A stretch of DNA of 64,000 nucleotides from Rhodospirillales bacterium. GTDB lineage: Bacteria; Pseudomonadota; Alphaproteobacteria; Rhodospirillales; JANQFP01. Numbering within the stretch: the stretch's first letter is position 1; every line of letters begins with the position of its first letter. The stretch spans positions 1 through 64,000 of the forward strand of contig JANQFP010000242.1 in the NCBI GenBank assembly GCA_028277795.1. Direction: 5' to 3'. Of the stretch, positions 26,556 to 35,655 are shown piece by piece. The position numbers and the translations under genes were made by a program. Under the pieces are notes generated by a model. It was not told where the DNA came from. It saw nothing but the letters and a program-made list of their open reading frames with translations, and did no database searches.

Positions 26556-27152
26556 ATGAAGAACGCAAGGGAGGCTGCGCCGATGGTCCGCCGAGGATTG
26601 GCGCTGGTTCTGCTGGCCGCCGTAACGGCGCTGGCCACCCCGGGTCGGGCCGGGGAGGCGGTGCTGCGTGACGACGGCATCCACACCCAGCCGTGGATGA
26701 AGTCGGACACCTTCCTCGAGCTGGCCGGCGACCTGGCGGAAGCCGAAGCGAAGGGCAAGGGCCTGGTCATCGTGTTCGAGCAGATCGGCTGCGGCGCCTG
26801 CAAGCGCCTGCATGAGGTCAACTTCGCCCGTCCCGATCTGGTCGCCACCATCACCGCCAACTTCGACGTCCTCCAGATCAACATGTACGGTGACATGGAG
26901 GTCACCGATTTCGACGGCGAGGTCCTGAGCGAAGGGGCCTATGCGCAGAAGATGCGCATCAACTTCTCGCCCACCACCGTGTTCTTCGGCGCCGACGGCA
27001 AGGAGGTCTTCCGTCTGCCCGGCTATTTCAAGCCGTTCTACTACCAGCGTGGCTTCGAGTACGTGATGGACCGGGGACCCCAGCGCAACATCCTGTTCCC
27101 CCGCTGGCTCAGGGCCCGGCGCGACCAGGCCAAGGGCGACAGCGGCGCCTGA
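26556..27152 (+). CDS. soxW: Periplasmic thioredoxin-like protein (SoxW-like)
   Basis: This 198-residue thioredoxin-fold protein has a signal peptide (LALVLLAAVTALATPGRAG) and a CxxC active site, EQIGCGACKRLHEVNF (about residue 85), plus the cis-proline region INFSPTTVFFG. SoxW receives electrons from SoxV and keeps the SoxY cysteine reduced. The sequence type and the position 107 bp after fccB support that role here, although the soxV-like gene is 21 kb away. General thiol reductase function remains possible. Confidence 0.82.
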   Translation: MKNAREAAPMVRRGLALVLLAAVTALATPGRAGEAVLRDDGIHTQPWMKSDTFLELAGDLAEAEAKGKGLVIVFEQIGCGACKRLHEVNFARPDLVATITANFDVLQINMYGDMEVTDFDGEVLSEGAYAQKMRINFSPTTVFFGADGKEVFRLPGYFKPFYYQRGFEYVMDRGPQRNILFPRWLRARRDQAKGDSGA

Positions 27153-27212
27153 CCGCTCCCCCCCAAGGTAGAGGGCCATTGCCGCGGAGGGCAGAACACC
27201 GCCGCGCCGGTG

Positions 27213-27626
27213 TCAGCGGCTCTCGTCGGGCGATCCGTCGGCTTCCCGGAACGGATGTGCCGAGCGCGACCCGAAGAAGGACAGGTCGCCGGCAATGACA
27301 TTGATGCACAGAGGGATGTGGTCAATGCGGAGCGCATGGACCCATCGGCCCGGCGCGGTGAAGCGGTCGTCACGGATGCACTTGAAATAGAGGCCCCGGC
27401 AGGGATGCCCGCCAACGCCCATGCGGTCCCGCCGTTCGAACGCATGGCCGCCGCCGGCGATCATCAATGCGATCCCCGCCGCGACGGTCAATGGCAGCGT
27501 GAAGACCAGGATGGTCAAGGCGGCGATCACGTCGAGCACGCGCTCGCTCACAGGGGGACGCGCCGCCAACGGATGCCCGTCACCGAGATGTATCCGCTCG
27601 TCGAATTTCTCGCTCAAGCCCGTCAT
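27213..27626 (-). CDS. Short bacterial sugar transferase-like protein
   Basis: This 137-residue product resembles the catalytic part of undecaprenyl-phosphate sugar transferases. It has an N-terminal helix after VSERVLDVIAALTILVFTLP, then RRDRMGVGGHPCRGLYFKCI, and GRWVHALRIDHIPLCINVIAGDLSFFGSR. The usual family motifs are KFRSM, DELPQ and GPRP. Here they read YFKCI, IDHIP and FGSRS, so key residues are altered and about 40 residues between them are absent. It is probably a shortened or decayed priming transferase rather than an active one. It stands alone between the sox/Calvin region and tRNA-His. Confidence 0.55.
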   Translation of the reverse strand: MTGLSEKFDERIHLGDGHPLAARPPVSERVLDVIAALTILVFTLPLTVAAGIALMIAGGGHAFERRDRMGVGGHPCRGLYFKCIRDDRFTAPGRWVHALRIDHIPLCINVIAGDLSFFGSRSAHPFREADGSPDESR

Positions 27627-27890
27627 GACCCAGGGAAGGTGCCCAGTTTGTCGTGACGTCGTCGTTCAAGACCCACCGTAGGTTGAACAACAGCCGACCA
27701 TCTGCGACGTCATTCAGTGACCGGCCGATCATAGAAGAATTCGGGCGCCGCCAAAACCCAAAAACGCACGGTGGTTCCGGCAAATCACCGATTAAACGCC
27801 CACCGCCGCGAGGCCCGCGACGCCGGTGTCGGAAACAACGCACCTCTGTCCGATGGGCCGGCGGTTCGGCGGGGCCGTCAGGGAGGGAAA

Positions 27891-27968
27891 TGGGGCGAGA
27901 GATGGGATTCGAACCCACGACCCCTTGGACCACAACCAAGTGCTCTAACCGACTGAGCTACTCCCGCC
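27891..27968 (-). tRNA. tRNA-His (anticodon GTG) with encoded G-1 and CCA
   Basis: The minus strand folds into a complete cloverleaf. The acceptor GCGGGAG pairs with CTCTCGC, and the anticodon arm is CTTGG-TTGTGGT-CCAAG with anticodon GTG. The T arm is GTGGG-TTCGAAT-CCCAT. The extra G-1 is encoded (27968) opposite C73, and CCA is encoded (27893-27891). This is the standard bacterial identity set for histidine. Confidence 0.96.
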
Positions 27969-28036
27969 ACGGGGAGCGCCCTGTGTAGCGCCAAGCCGGC
28001 GGAGCCGTCAAGGGCGGCACCGTCGGCGGCCCGGCC

Positions 28037-29200
28037 TCACGGGCCGGCGAAATGCCGGGCCAGCCGCGCCACCGCCTCGTCCAGGACCTCGTCCCGCTTG
28101 CAGACGCAGAAGCGGGCGAAGTGGTCCACGTCCCCGTCCTGGTAGAAGGCGCTGACGGGGACCGCCGTCACCCCGGCCTCGACGGTGATGTGCCGGCAGA
28201 AGGCGACGTCGTCGCCGTTGAACCCCACGGGGCGGAAATCCACGGTGAGGAAATAGGTTCCGGCACTGGGCAGCACGTCGAGCCCGCAGGAGTCCAGGCC
28301 CGCGGCCAGCCGGTCCCGTTTGGCCTGCATGGCGCCGGCGAGGGCGCCGAAATACCGGTCCTCCTTGGCCAGGCCGTAGGCCACCGCCGTCTGCAGGTGG
28401 GGCGGCGTCGTGAAGGTGAGGAACTGATGGGCCTTGGCGGCGGCGGTCAGCAACGCCGGCGCCGCCGTCACGTAGCCCACCTTCCAGCCGGTCATGGAGA
28501 AGGTCTTGCCGGCCGAGCCGATGCGCAGGCAACGCCCGCGCATGCCGGGCAGGGTCATCAGCGGCACGTGGGCGCCGCCGTCGAACACCAGATGCTCGTA
28601 CACCTCGTCACAGACCGCGACCGCGTCGTGGGCCAGGACCAGCTCGGCGATGAATGCCAGCTCGTCGGCGTCGAACACCTTGCCGGCGGGGTTGTGGGGG
28701 GAGTTCACGACCACCAGCTTGGTGCGGGCCGAAAACGCCGCCGCCAGCGCCTCGCGCGGCAAAGCCCAGTCGGGCGGCTCCATGCGCACCAGCCGCGGCA
28801 CGGCGCCGGCGCGCCGCACCATGGGCAGGTAGGAATCGTACAGGGGCTCGATCAGAACCACCTCGTCCCCGGGCTCGAGCAGGCCGAGAAAACAGGCGGC
28901 CAAGGCCTCGGTGGCGCCGGAGGTGACCATCACCTCCTGCTGCCAGTCCACGTCGAGGCCGTAGAACCGGCCGTTGTGCTCGGCCACCGCCCGGCGCAGC
29001 TCCGGCAGCCCCATCATAGGCGGGTACTGGTTGGGGCCGTCGGTGACCGCGGCGGCGGCGGCACGGCGCACGTCCTCCGGGCCGTCCTCGTCGGGGAAGC
29101 CCTGGCCCAGGTTGATGGCCCCGTGCTCGACGGCCAGCGCGCTCATCACCGTGAACACAGTGGTGCCATACTCGGACAGAATGGGATTGGCGGGCTTCAT
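28037..29200 (-). CDS. PLP-dependent class I/II aminotransferase
   Basis: This 387-residue fold-type I aminotransferase is of the aspartate/methionine aminotransferase group. The family elements are ISLGQG-like INLGQGFPDEDGP, TSGATEALAACFLGL, NSPHNPAGKVF, AVCDEVYEHLVFDG and the PLP lysine in GSAGKTFSMTGWKVGY. The ATG at 29200 is chosen; the longer reading adds a non-conserved leader. The sequence is closest in style to the YbdL/kynurenine aminotransferase-like branch, but the substrate cannot be fixed from sequence. It is divergent from glnB. Confidence 0.88.
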   Translation of the reverse strand: MKPANPILSEYGTTVFTVMSALAVEHGAINLGQGFPDEDGPEDVRRAAAAAVTDGPNQYPPMMGLPELRRAVAEHNGRFYGLDVDWQQEVMVTSGATEALAACFLGLLEPGDEVVLIEPLYDSYLPMVRRAGAVPRLVRMEPPDWALPREALAAAFSARTKLVVVNSPHNPAGKVFDADELAFIAELVLAHDAVAVCDEVYEHLVFDGGAHVPLMTLPGMRGRCLRIGSAGKTFSMTGWKVGYVTAAPALLTAAAKAHQFLTFTTPPHLQTAVAYGLAKEDRYFGALAGAMQAKRDRLAAGLDSCGLDVLPSAGTYFLTVDFRPVGFNGDDVAFCRHITVEAGVTAVPVSAFYQDGDVDHFARFCVCKRDEVLDEAVARLARHFAGP

Positions 29201-29836
<636 letters not shown>

Positions 29837-29915
29837 GCGGCGGCCGTCCCGGCTCGGCCCCGTCCGTCCATTCGTTTCTCCATCACGTCACGCCAAGACA
29901 AAAGGAACCCCATCG

Positions 29916-31337
29916 ATGTCATTGAAGTGCACTTCTCCAGCAGACGTCCTCAAGGTGATTTCCGAGAACGACGTCCAGTACGTCGACCTGCGATTCACCG
30001 ACCCGCGCGGCAAGTGGCAGCACCTGACCATGACGTCCGAGTTCATCGATGACGACGCCTTCGCCGACGGCATCATGTTCGACGGCTCGTCCATCGCCGG
30101 CTGGAAGGCGATCAACGAATCCGACATGGCCCTGCTGCCCGATGCCACCAGCGCCGTGATGGACCCGTTCTCGGCCCAGTCGTCCCTGATCCTGTTCTGC
30201 GACGTGATGGAACCGACCACCGGCCAGGCCTACGGCCGCGACCCGCGGTCGCTGGCCAAGCGCGCCGAGGCCTACCTGGGCAGCACCGGCATCGGCGATA
30301 CCGCCTACTTCGGGCCGGAGGCCGAGTTCTTCGTGTTCGACGACGTCCGTTTCAACGTCTCCATGAACAACGTGTTCTACGAGTTCGAGTCCGATGAAGG
30401 CCCCTACGTGTCGGGCAAGATCCTGGCCGAGGGCAATGTCGGCCATCGGCCGCCGCCCAAGGGCGGGTATTTCCCCGTTCCACCGGTGGATTCGGCGTCC
30501 GACCTGCGGGCCGAGATGGTTTCGGTGATGAAGGAGATGGGGCTGGTCATGGACAAGCACCATCATGAAGTGGCCCCCAGCCAGGCCGAGTTGGGCCTCG
30601 CATTCGATACGCTGGTGCGGTCTGCGGACAACCTTCAGATCTACAAGTACTGCGTCCACATGGTGGCCCACTCTTATGGAAAGACGGCCACCTTCATGCC
30701 CAAGCCGGTCATCAACGACAACGGCTCCGGCATGCACACCCACCAGTCCATCTGGAAGGACGGCAACCCGACATTTGCCGGTTCGGGATACGCGGACCTG
30801 TCCGACACGGCGCTGTTCTACATCGGCGGCGTGATCCGCCACGCCAAGGCCCTCAACGCCTTCACCAATCCCTCCACCAACAGCTACAAGCGCCTGATCC
30901 CAGGCTTCGAGGCGCCGGTGCTGCTGGCCTATTCGGCGCGCAACCGGTCGGCGTCTTGCCGCATACCGTTTTCCACCTCACCCAAGGGCAAGCGGGTCGA
31001 GGTGCGCTATCCCGACCCCACGGCCAACCCGTATCTGGCCTTCGCGGCGATGATGATGGCTGGCCTGGACGGCATCCAGAACAAGATCCACCCGGGCGAT
31101 GCCATGGACAAGAACCTCTACGACTTGCCGCCGGAGGAGCTGCAGGACGTGCCCACCGTCTGCGGCTCGCTGCGCGAGGCCCTGGACGCCCTGGATGCGG
31201 ACCGCGAGTTCCTGAAGAAGGGCGACGTGTTCACCGACGACGCGATCGACGGCTACATGGAACTCAAGTGGGAGGAGGTCTACAACTTCGAGCACACGCC
31301 GCACCCGGTGGAGTTCCAGATGTACTACTCGTCCTGA
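29916..31337 (+). CDS. glnA: Glutamine synthetase type I
   Basis: This enzyme makes glutamine from glutamate, ammonia and ATP. The 473-residue type I enzyme shows [28 protein letters not shown], the metal/glutamate site [35 protein letters not shown], and the adenylylation site [10 protein letters not shown], where the tyrosine is modified by GlnE. It forms an operon with glnB and is followed by a clear terminator. Confidence 0.98.
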   Translation: MSLKCTSPADVLKVISENDVQYVDLRFTDPRGKWQHLTMTSEFIDDDAFADGIMFDGSSIAGWKAINESDMALLPDATSAVMDPFSAQSSLILFCDVMEPTTGQAYGRDPRSLAKRAEAYLGSTGIGDTAYFGPEAEFFVFDDVRFNVSMNNVFYEFESDEGPYVSGKILAEGNVGHRPPPKGGYFPVPPVDSASDLRAEMVSVMKEMGLVMDKHHHEVAPSQAELGLAFDTLVRSADNLQIYKYCVHMVAHSYGKTATFMPKPVINDNGSGMHTHQSIWKDGNPTFAGSGYADLSDTALFYIGGVIRHAKALNAFTNPSTNSYKRLIPGFEAPVLLAYSARNRSASCRIPFSTSPKGKRVEVRYPDPTANPYLAFAAMMMAGLDGIQNKIHPGDAMDKNLYDLPPEELQDVPTVCGSLREALDALDADREFLKKGDVFTDDAIDGYMELKWEEVYNFEHTPHPVEFQMYYSS

Positions 31338-31359
31338 CCGCCGTAAGGTCCACCGAGAC

Positions 31360-31388
31360 AAGGCCCCGCCCCCCGGCGGGGCCTTTTT
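31360..31388 (+). terminator. Rho-independent terminator after glnA
   Basis: The stem AAGGCCCCGCC / GGCGGGGCCTT (11 bp) with a CCCC loop is followed by a run of Ts, 23 bp after the glnA stop. Confidence 0.9.
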
Positions 31389-31462
31389 CGTCCATCAATC
31401 CCTTGGAACGGGCCGCGATTCGGGGCATGGTCGGCGCCGGGACCACCGACGGGGGAGACGCC

Positions 31463-32266
31463 ATGGCCTCGCGAACCTACGACCTGCTGGACAGCCCGGA
31501 GGCGGTCAACGTCCTGTTCTTTCCGCGGCGCGATGCCTTCGTGCCCGAGCCCTCGGCCACCGTGCGGCCGGTCAGCGTCCGCGTCGATCACGACGTCGCC
31601 GTCGGCGGCCGGCTGTTCCCGGCCGGCCCGGAGGCGCCGGTGATCCTGTACTTCCACGGCAACGGCGAGATCGCGTCGGATTACGACTACCTCTCCCACC
31701 TCTATACGGGGCTCGGCATCAGCCTGCTGGTCATGGACTTCCGCGGCTATGGCACCAGCGACGGCTGGCCCACCGCCTCCACCCTGATCGCGGACGCCGG
31801 CGTCATCTACGACCGCACCCGCGAGGTGCTCGCCGCCGAGGGCATCGCCGCCGACGTGCCGCTGTTCGTCATGGGCCGGTCCCTGGGCAGCGCGTCGGCC
31901 CTGGAGATCGCCAGCCGCGCCGGCGACGCCATCGCCGGCCTGATCATCGAAAGCGGGTTCGCCCATACCCTGGAGCTGATCGCCCGCTTGGGCGGCCGGC
32001 CCCTGGACGGCGACGAGGCGCGGGACGGGTTCGGCAACCTGGAGAAGATCGCCGGCACCGCCGTCCCCACGCTCGTCCTCCACGGCCTGGAGGACTGGAT
32101 CATCCCGGTCGAGGACGGCCGCGCCCTGCACGGGCATGCCGGTGCCGCCGACAAGACCCTCATCGAGATTCCCGGGGCCGGCCACAACGATATCCTGCTG
32201 GTCGGTCAGAGGGTCTACTTCGAATCGGTGCGCAGCCTGGTGTTCGGGGGTGGCGCGGCCGGGTAA
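31463..32266 (+). CDS. Alpha/beta hydrolase
   Basis: This 267-residue soluble alpha/beta hydrolase has the oxyanion motif ILYFHGNGEIASDY, MDFRGYGTSDGWPT, the nucleophile elbow FVMGRSLGSASALE (Ser), an acid candidate in LHGLEDWIIPVED (Asp) and the histidine in IPGAGHNDIL. It resembles the cytosolic members of the BEM46/ABHD13-like group. It lies behind the glnA terminator with its own start. The substrate is unknown. Confidence 0.8.
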   Translation: MASRTYDLLDSPEAVNVLFFPRRDAFVPEPSATVRPVSVRVDHDVAVGGRLFPAGPEAPVILYFHGNGEIASDYDYLSHLYTGLGISLLVMDFRGYGTSDGWPTASTLIADAGVIYDRTREVLAAEGIAADVPLFVMGRSLGSASALEIASRAGDAIAGLIIESGFAHTLELIARLGGRPLDGDEARDGFGNLEKIAGTAVPTLVLHGLEDWIIPVEDGRALHGHAGAADKTLIEIPGAGHNDILLVGQRVYFESVRSLVFGGGAAG

Positions 32267-32322
32267 TCGGCGGCATGATACCGTCCTATTCAACCCGAAG
32301 GCGTGTTTCCTCGAGGGGGGTC

Positions 32323-32886
32323 ATGACCATGCGCAAAGCCACCGCGGTTCCGCTGATGGCGGCAGCCGGCGTCCTGCTGTTGGCGGGGTGCCAGGCCGGC
32401 TACGAGCCGGTGTCCGACAAGCTTCCGAACCTCACCGTGTCCTTCGCCGACCCGGGCTGGGACGGCAAGACCCTGCCCAAGGGCCAGCAGTGCTCCAAGT
32501 TCGGCGGCAAGGGGGCGACGCCGGCGCTCGTCGTCGACGGGGTTCCGGACGGCACCAACGCCGTCATCATCGAATACAACGACCGCAATTATCCGCCGCT
32601 GAGCTACGACGGCGGCCACGGCAAGATCGGGTTCTGGGTGTCGACCTCGGGCCAGGTGCGGCTGCCGTCGGTGCCCGGGGAAACCAGCCGCATGCCCGAG
32701 GGGGCGTTCGTCGAGGCCGATTCCCGCGCCACCGGCAGCTACGCCACCGCCGGCTACCTGCCGCCATGCTCCGGCGGCAAGGGCAACGCCTACTTCGCCG
32801 AGGTCAAGGCGGTCTACAAGGCCAAGTCGGAATCGGAGACCTCCAAGCTGCTGGCCGTCGGCAACGTCGAGCTGGGCCGCTACTGA
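32323..32886 (+). CDS. Lipoprotein with PEBP (YbhB-like) domain
   Basis: This 187-residue lipoprotein has a signal ending LLLAGCQAG, so it should be lipidated at the cysteine (about residue 20). The mature part follows the phosphatidylethanolamine-binding protein layout: GATPALVVDGVPDGTNAVIIEYND near the start, GGHGKIGFWVST, and YLPPCSGGKGNAYFAEVKAVYK. The last of these corresponds to the family's GPCPP-G-H-Y-F motif with altered residues. The exact ligand is unknown. REP copy B begins at the stop codon. Confidence 0.65.
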   Translation: MTMRKATAVPLMAAAGVLLLAGCQAGYEPVSDKLPNLTVSFADPGWDGKTLPKGQQCSKFGGKGATPALVVDGVPDGTNAVIIEYNDRNYPPLSYDGGHGKIGFWVSTSGQVRLPSVPGETSRMPEGAFVEADSRATGSYATAGYLPPCSGGKGNAYFAEVKAVYKAKSESETSKLLAVGNVELGRY

Positions 32887-32945
32887 TACCGGCGCGCCTT
32901 CGAACCGACTCGCGAAGCGCCGTCGTTGCGGGCCGGGTACCGGGC
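32886..32945. repeat. REP-like element, copy B
   Basis: ATACCGGCGCGCCTTCGAAC starts the element. ACTCGCGAAGCGCCGTCG follows, shared with copy C at 47471 and partly with copy A at 22851, which lacks the internal CTTCGAACCGACTCGC. It lies immediately after the stop of the PEBP-like lipoprotein gene and ends in GGGCCGGGTACC. Confidence 0.6.
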
Positions 32946-33030
32946 CGGGGCGGCGGCCTTCGGGTGGCCGCCCGGGAGTCCGTGTGTTAACGTCGTTGCG
33001 GTCCGCGGCGGCGGAAGGATCGGGGCGCCC

Positions 33031-33972
33031 ATGGACAAGTACCGCTACGACGCCGTTCGCCTGGTCGTCGGCGAACCCAGCGCCATGGTGCGCCAGGGGC
33101 TGCGCACCGCCCTCAATCAGTTCGGATTCCGCAACGTCTCGGAGTTCGCCCGCCTTGCCGGCGTACGCGAGGCCGTCGAATCGGGCAACGTGGACCTGAT
33201 CGTCTGCGACGGTGACATGGCCGACGAGAGCGGCGACGTGTGCGCCTTCTTTCACGGCGTGCGCCACCGGGAAACCAGCGTCCACCCGTTCGTCGTGCTG
33301 ATCACGATGGTGGACACGCCGACCACCGAGAAGGTGGCCCGCATCATCGACTCCGGCTCCGACGATCTGCTGGCCAAGCCGGTCTCCCCGGGAGCGCTGT
33401 TCAAGCGGATCGAGGGGCTGGTCGACAAGCGCCAGGAGTTCGTCGTCACCACCGACTACATCGGCCCCAACCGCCGGGCGGCGCCGCGGCCCGGCTCCCA
33501 GGAGATCCCCCTCATCGAGGTTCCCAATCCGCTGAAGGCCCGGGCCACCGGGGAGCCGCCGGCGGAGGCGCTGCAGCAGCAGATCGACCAAGCGGCGGCG
33601 CTGATCAACGAGCAGAAGATGGAGCGTCACGCCTTCCAGATCGCCTACCTGGTGGACCGCATCCTGCCCCGCTATGACTCGGGCGCCGTCGACGACGAGA
33701 CCATCGCCCTGCTCGACCGCCTCCAGTACGTGTCCGAAGACATCGGCCGCCGCCTCAAAGGGACGCGGTTCGACCATGTGGGCGGCCTGTGCCAGTCCAT
33801 GCAGACCCTGGCCACCGGCATGCGGCAGTCGCCCCAGGACCCCGACCCCAAGGACATCAAGCTGCTGCCCGAGCTCTCGGAGGCCATCCACCAGGCCTTC
33901 GTGTCCGGCGCCGGCGAGGCCGACGTGGCCCGCGACATCTCCCGGTCCGTCGACCGGCGCGCTGGCCAGTAG
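33031..33972 (+). CDS. Receiver-domain protein with helical C-terminal domain
   Basis: This 313-residue protein has a CheY-like receiver (residues 8-130). The phosphoacceptor is Asp60 (LIVCDGDMADESG) and the lysine is in LLAKPVSPGALFKRIEG. No DNA-binding or enzymatic output domain is recognisable. The C-terminal half is charged and helical (EALQQQIDQAAALINEQKMERHAFQIAYLVDRIL, with a possible coiled coil near 190-220). It may work as a chemotaxis- or cell-cycle-type protein interaction module. The ATG at 33031 is preferred; the longer frame is REP-derived sequence. Confidence 0.75.
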   Translation: MDKYRYDAVRLVVGEPSAMVRQGLRTALNQFGFRNVSEFARLAGVREAVESGNVDLIVCDGDMADESGDVCAFFHGVRHRETSVHPFVVLITMVDTPTTEKVARIIDSGSDDLLAKPVSPGALFKRIEGLVDKRQEFVVTTDYIGPNRRAAPRPGSQEIPLIEVPNPLKARATGEPPAEALQQQIDQAAALINEQKMERHAFQIAYLVDRILPRYDSGAVDDETIALLDRLQYVSEDIGRRLKGTRFDHVGGLCQSMQTLATGMRQSPQDPDPKDIKLLPELSEAIHQAFVSGAGEADVARDISRSVDRRAGQ

Positions 33973-33997
33973 ACCAGCCTACGGCTATAGTCAGGCC

Positions 33998-34153
33998 ATG
34001 AGGAAAGCGCTTTTCGCCACCGCCCTGGCGCTCGGCGCCGTGGTCGCACTGCCGCAGGCAAGGGCCCTGGCCGGCGACCTCGTACGCGCCCTGCACGACG
34101 CCTACATGGTGGTGCTGGTCGACTCCGCGAACTTCGTGACCGGCTGCTTCTGA
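33998..34153 (+). CDS. Small secreted hypothetical peptide (51 residues)
   Basis: This short frame starts 26 bp after the receiver protein and encodes a clear signal peptide (KALFATALALGAVVALPQARA), leaving about 27 mature residues ending NFVTGCF with a penultimate cysteine. I do not recognise it. The well-formed signal sequence is the only evidence that it is expressed. Confidence 0.4.
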   Translation: MRKALFATALALGAVVALPQARALAGDLVRALHDAYMVVLVDSANFVTGCF

Positions 34154-34170
34154 CCCCTCAGAGGGGCCCC

Positions 34171-34533
34171 TCAACGCTCCGGCAGATCGACGGTGACCGC
34201 GCGGCCGCCGAACCCGTGCACGCTGTCGCGGGCACGGACGGTCACCCGCTTGACCCCCTGAGGAATGCGGACCCCCGAAAGGCTGCGGGTGAAGGGCTGC
34301 TCGTTCACATGGGGATGGGCCAGCTCGCGGACGCCGAGCACGGTGCCGTCCGGCGCCACCACCTCCCAGCGGTCGGCGTAGTGGTCCCAGCCCGTGTCGG
34401 CGTGGCGCAGGGTGGCGGAGAAGCGCCACGTCCCGTTGCCGGCCGGCCGCGCCTCGGCGTCGACCACGTCCACCTCGCCGGCCATGGCGCTGCCGGCGGC
34501 GACGGCGAGGAACAGAAAGGTTGGTGCGCGCAT
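34171..34533 (-). CDS. Periplasmic hypothetical protein
   Basis: This 120-residue protein has a signal peptide (APTFLFLAVAAGSAMAGE). The mature domain is rich in beta-strand sequence (WRFSATLRHADTGWDHYADRWEVV, then RVTVRARDSVHGFGG). The pattern looks like a small immunoglobulin-like sandwich. I do not recognise a named family. It is convergent with the small peptide gene and divergent from the HPS-like gene. Confidence 0.6.
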   Translation of the reverse strand: MRAPTFLFLAVAAGSAMAGEVDVVDAEARPAGNGTWRFSATLRHADTGWDHYADRWEVVAPDGTVLGVRELAHPHVNEQPFTRSLSGVRIPQGVKRVTVRARDSVHGFGGRAVTVDLPER

Positions 34534-34619
34534 GGGATCCGGCCCCTTCCGTTCAGGTCTGGACGACGTCTCCGTGTTAGGATGACGGCCCCGGTCCCGT
34601 CAACCGCGTCGGGTGGATC

Positions 34620-35273
34620 ATGCGCCCCTCCCCTCCCCGCCTGCAGCTGGCCCTCGATTTCACCGATCTGGCCGAGGCCCTGGCCGTCGCCGACCGGGCG
34701 GCGCCCCACGTGGACCTGCTGGAAGCGGGAACGCCGCTGATCAAGGCAGCCGGCTTGGCCGCCGTCACCCGGCTCAAGGACCGCTTCCCCGACAAGGACG
34801 TGGTCGCCGACATGAAGACCATGGACACCGGTTTCCTGGAGGCGGACCTGGCCTTCGGCGCCGGGGCCGACGTGGCCGCCGTCCTCGGGGTCGCCGACCG
34901 GGGGACCATCGCCGGCGCCGCCGAGGCGGCGCGCGCCGCCGGCCGCCGCGTGGCTGTCGACTCCATCGGCGTCGCCGACCTGGACGGCCTGGTGGCCAAG
35001 GTCCGCGACCTCGACGTCTGGTGCCTGCTGGTCCATGTGGGCATCGACGAACAGGACGCCGGGCGCCGGCCCCTGGACGTTCTTAGCACCCTGCGGCAGG
35101 GGGCCCCCGGATTGCAGCTCGCCGTGGCCGGCGGCCTGAACCTGGACACGGTCCCCCGTCTGAGCGCCCACCCGGAGGTGGACATCGTGGTCGTCGGCGG
35201 CGCCATCGCGCGGGCCGACGATCCGGCCGCGGCGGCGGCCGCCATCCGCGCCGCCCTCGACCGCCTGGCGTGA
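34620..35273 (+). CDS. 3-hexulose-6-phosphate synthase / KGPDC-family protein
   Basis: This 217-residue TIM barrel belongs to the orotidine monophosphate decarboxylase suprafamily, branch HPS/KGPDC. Visible motifs are QLALDFTDLAEA, LLEAGTPLIKAAG, VVADMKTMDTGFLEADLAFGAGAD (the DxKxxD catalytic signature), LVHVGIDEQDAG and VAGGLNLDTV. HPS joins formaldehyde to ribulose 5-phosphate; relatives decarboxylate keto-gulonate phosphate. Overall wording is closest to HPS. No phosphohexuloisomerase partner is adjacent. Confidence 0.78.
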   Translation: MRPSPPRLQLALDFTDLAEALAVADRAAPHVDLLEAGTPLIKAAGLAAVTRLKDRFPDKDVVADMKTMDTGFLEADLAFGAGADVAAVLGVADRGTIAGAAEAARAAGRRVAVDSIGVADLDGLVAKVRDLDVWCLLVHVGIDEQDAGRRPLDVLSTLRQGAPGLQLAVAGGLNLDTVPRLSAHPEVDIVVVGGAIARADDPAAAAAAIRAALDRLA

Positions 35274-35283
35274 GACCTGCGGG

Positions 35284-35655
35284 TCAGCGCTTGTCCGACG
35301 ACAGCCGCGGCTTGATCAGGCCGAAGAAGACCGGCGGCTCCTGGTCGCCGGCGAACTGCCAGCCGAGATGGGCCTCGCAGCCCGCGCACAGCCCCACCTG
35401 CCAGTCGTAGCCGCGGAACCAGGTGAAGTCGCTGGTGGGATCGCCGATCGCCGTGACGCCGGGCGCCTCCTTGAAGCACAGGAGACGGAACAGGATCCCC
35501 GCCGGATTGAATACCGTGTGCTGGTGCTCGCCGTTCATGTGGATGCGCCACCGCCCGCGGGTGACCAGATGCCCGCAGGTGGCGCAGTAGATGGCGTCGT
35601 CGTCCTGCGTCACCACGTCGGCCGTGGTCCCGGCGGCCGTGCGTTCCTCGAACAC
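35284..35655 (-). CDS. CULT-domain (cereblon-like) protein
   Basis: This 123-residue protein is a stand-alone CULT domain, the ligand-binding domain that in eukaryotic cereblon binds thalidomide. Two zinc-binding pairs are present (Cys24/27 in YCATCGH, Cys90/93 in LCAGCEAH). Three tryptophans that line the pocket fall at 79, 85 and 99 (FTWFRGYDWQV, HLGWQF), the same numbers as in the Magnetospirillum model protein MsCI4. HTVFNPAG and FFGLI are also family-typical. The start is GTG. It is divergent from trpG. The natural bacterial ligand is not known. Confidence 0.88.
   Translation of the reverse strand: MFEERTAAGTTADVVTQDDDAIYCATCGHLVTRGRWRIHMNGEHQHTVFNPAGILFRLLCFKEAPGVTAIGDPTSDFTWFRGYDWQVGLCAGCEAHLGWQFAGDQEPPVFFGLIKPRLSSDKR

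Noticed and set aside
27653-27988. A 111-codon frame across tRNA-His
   Set aside because: It runs through the tRNA gene and has no recognisable protein features.
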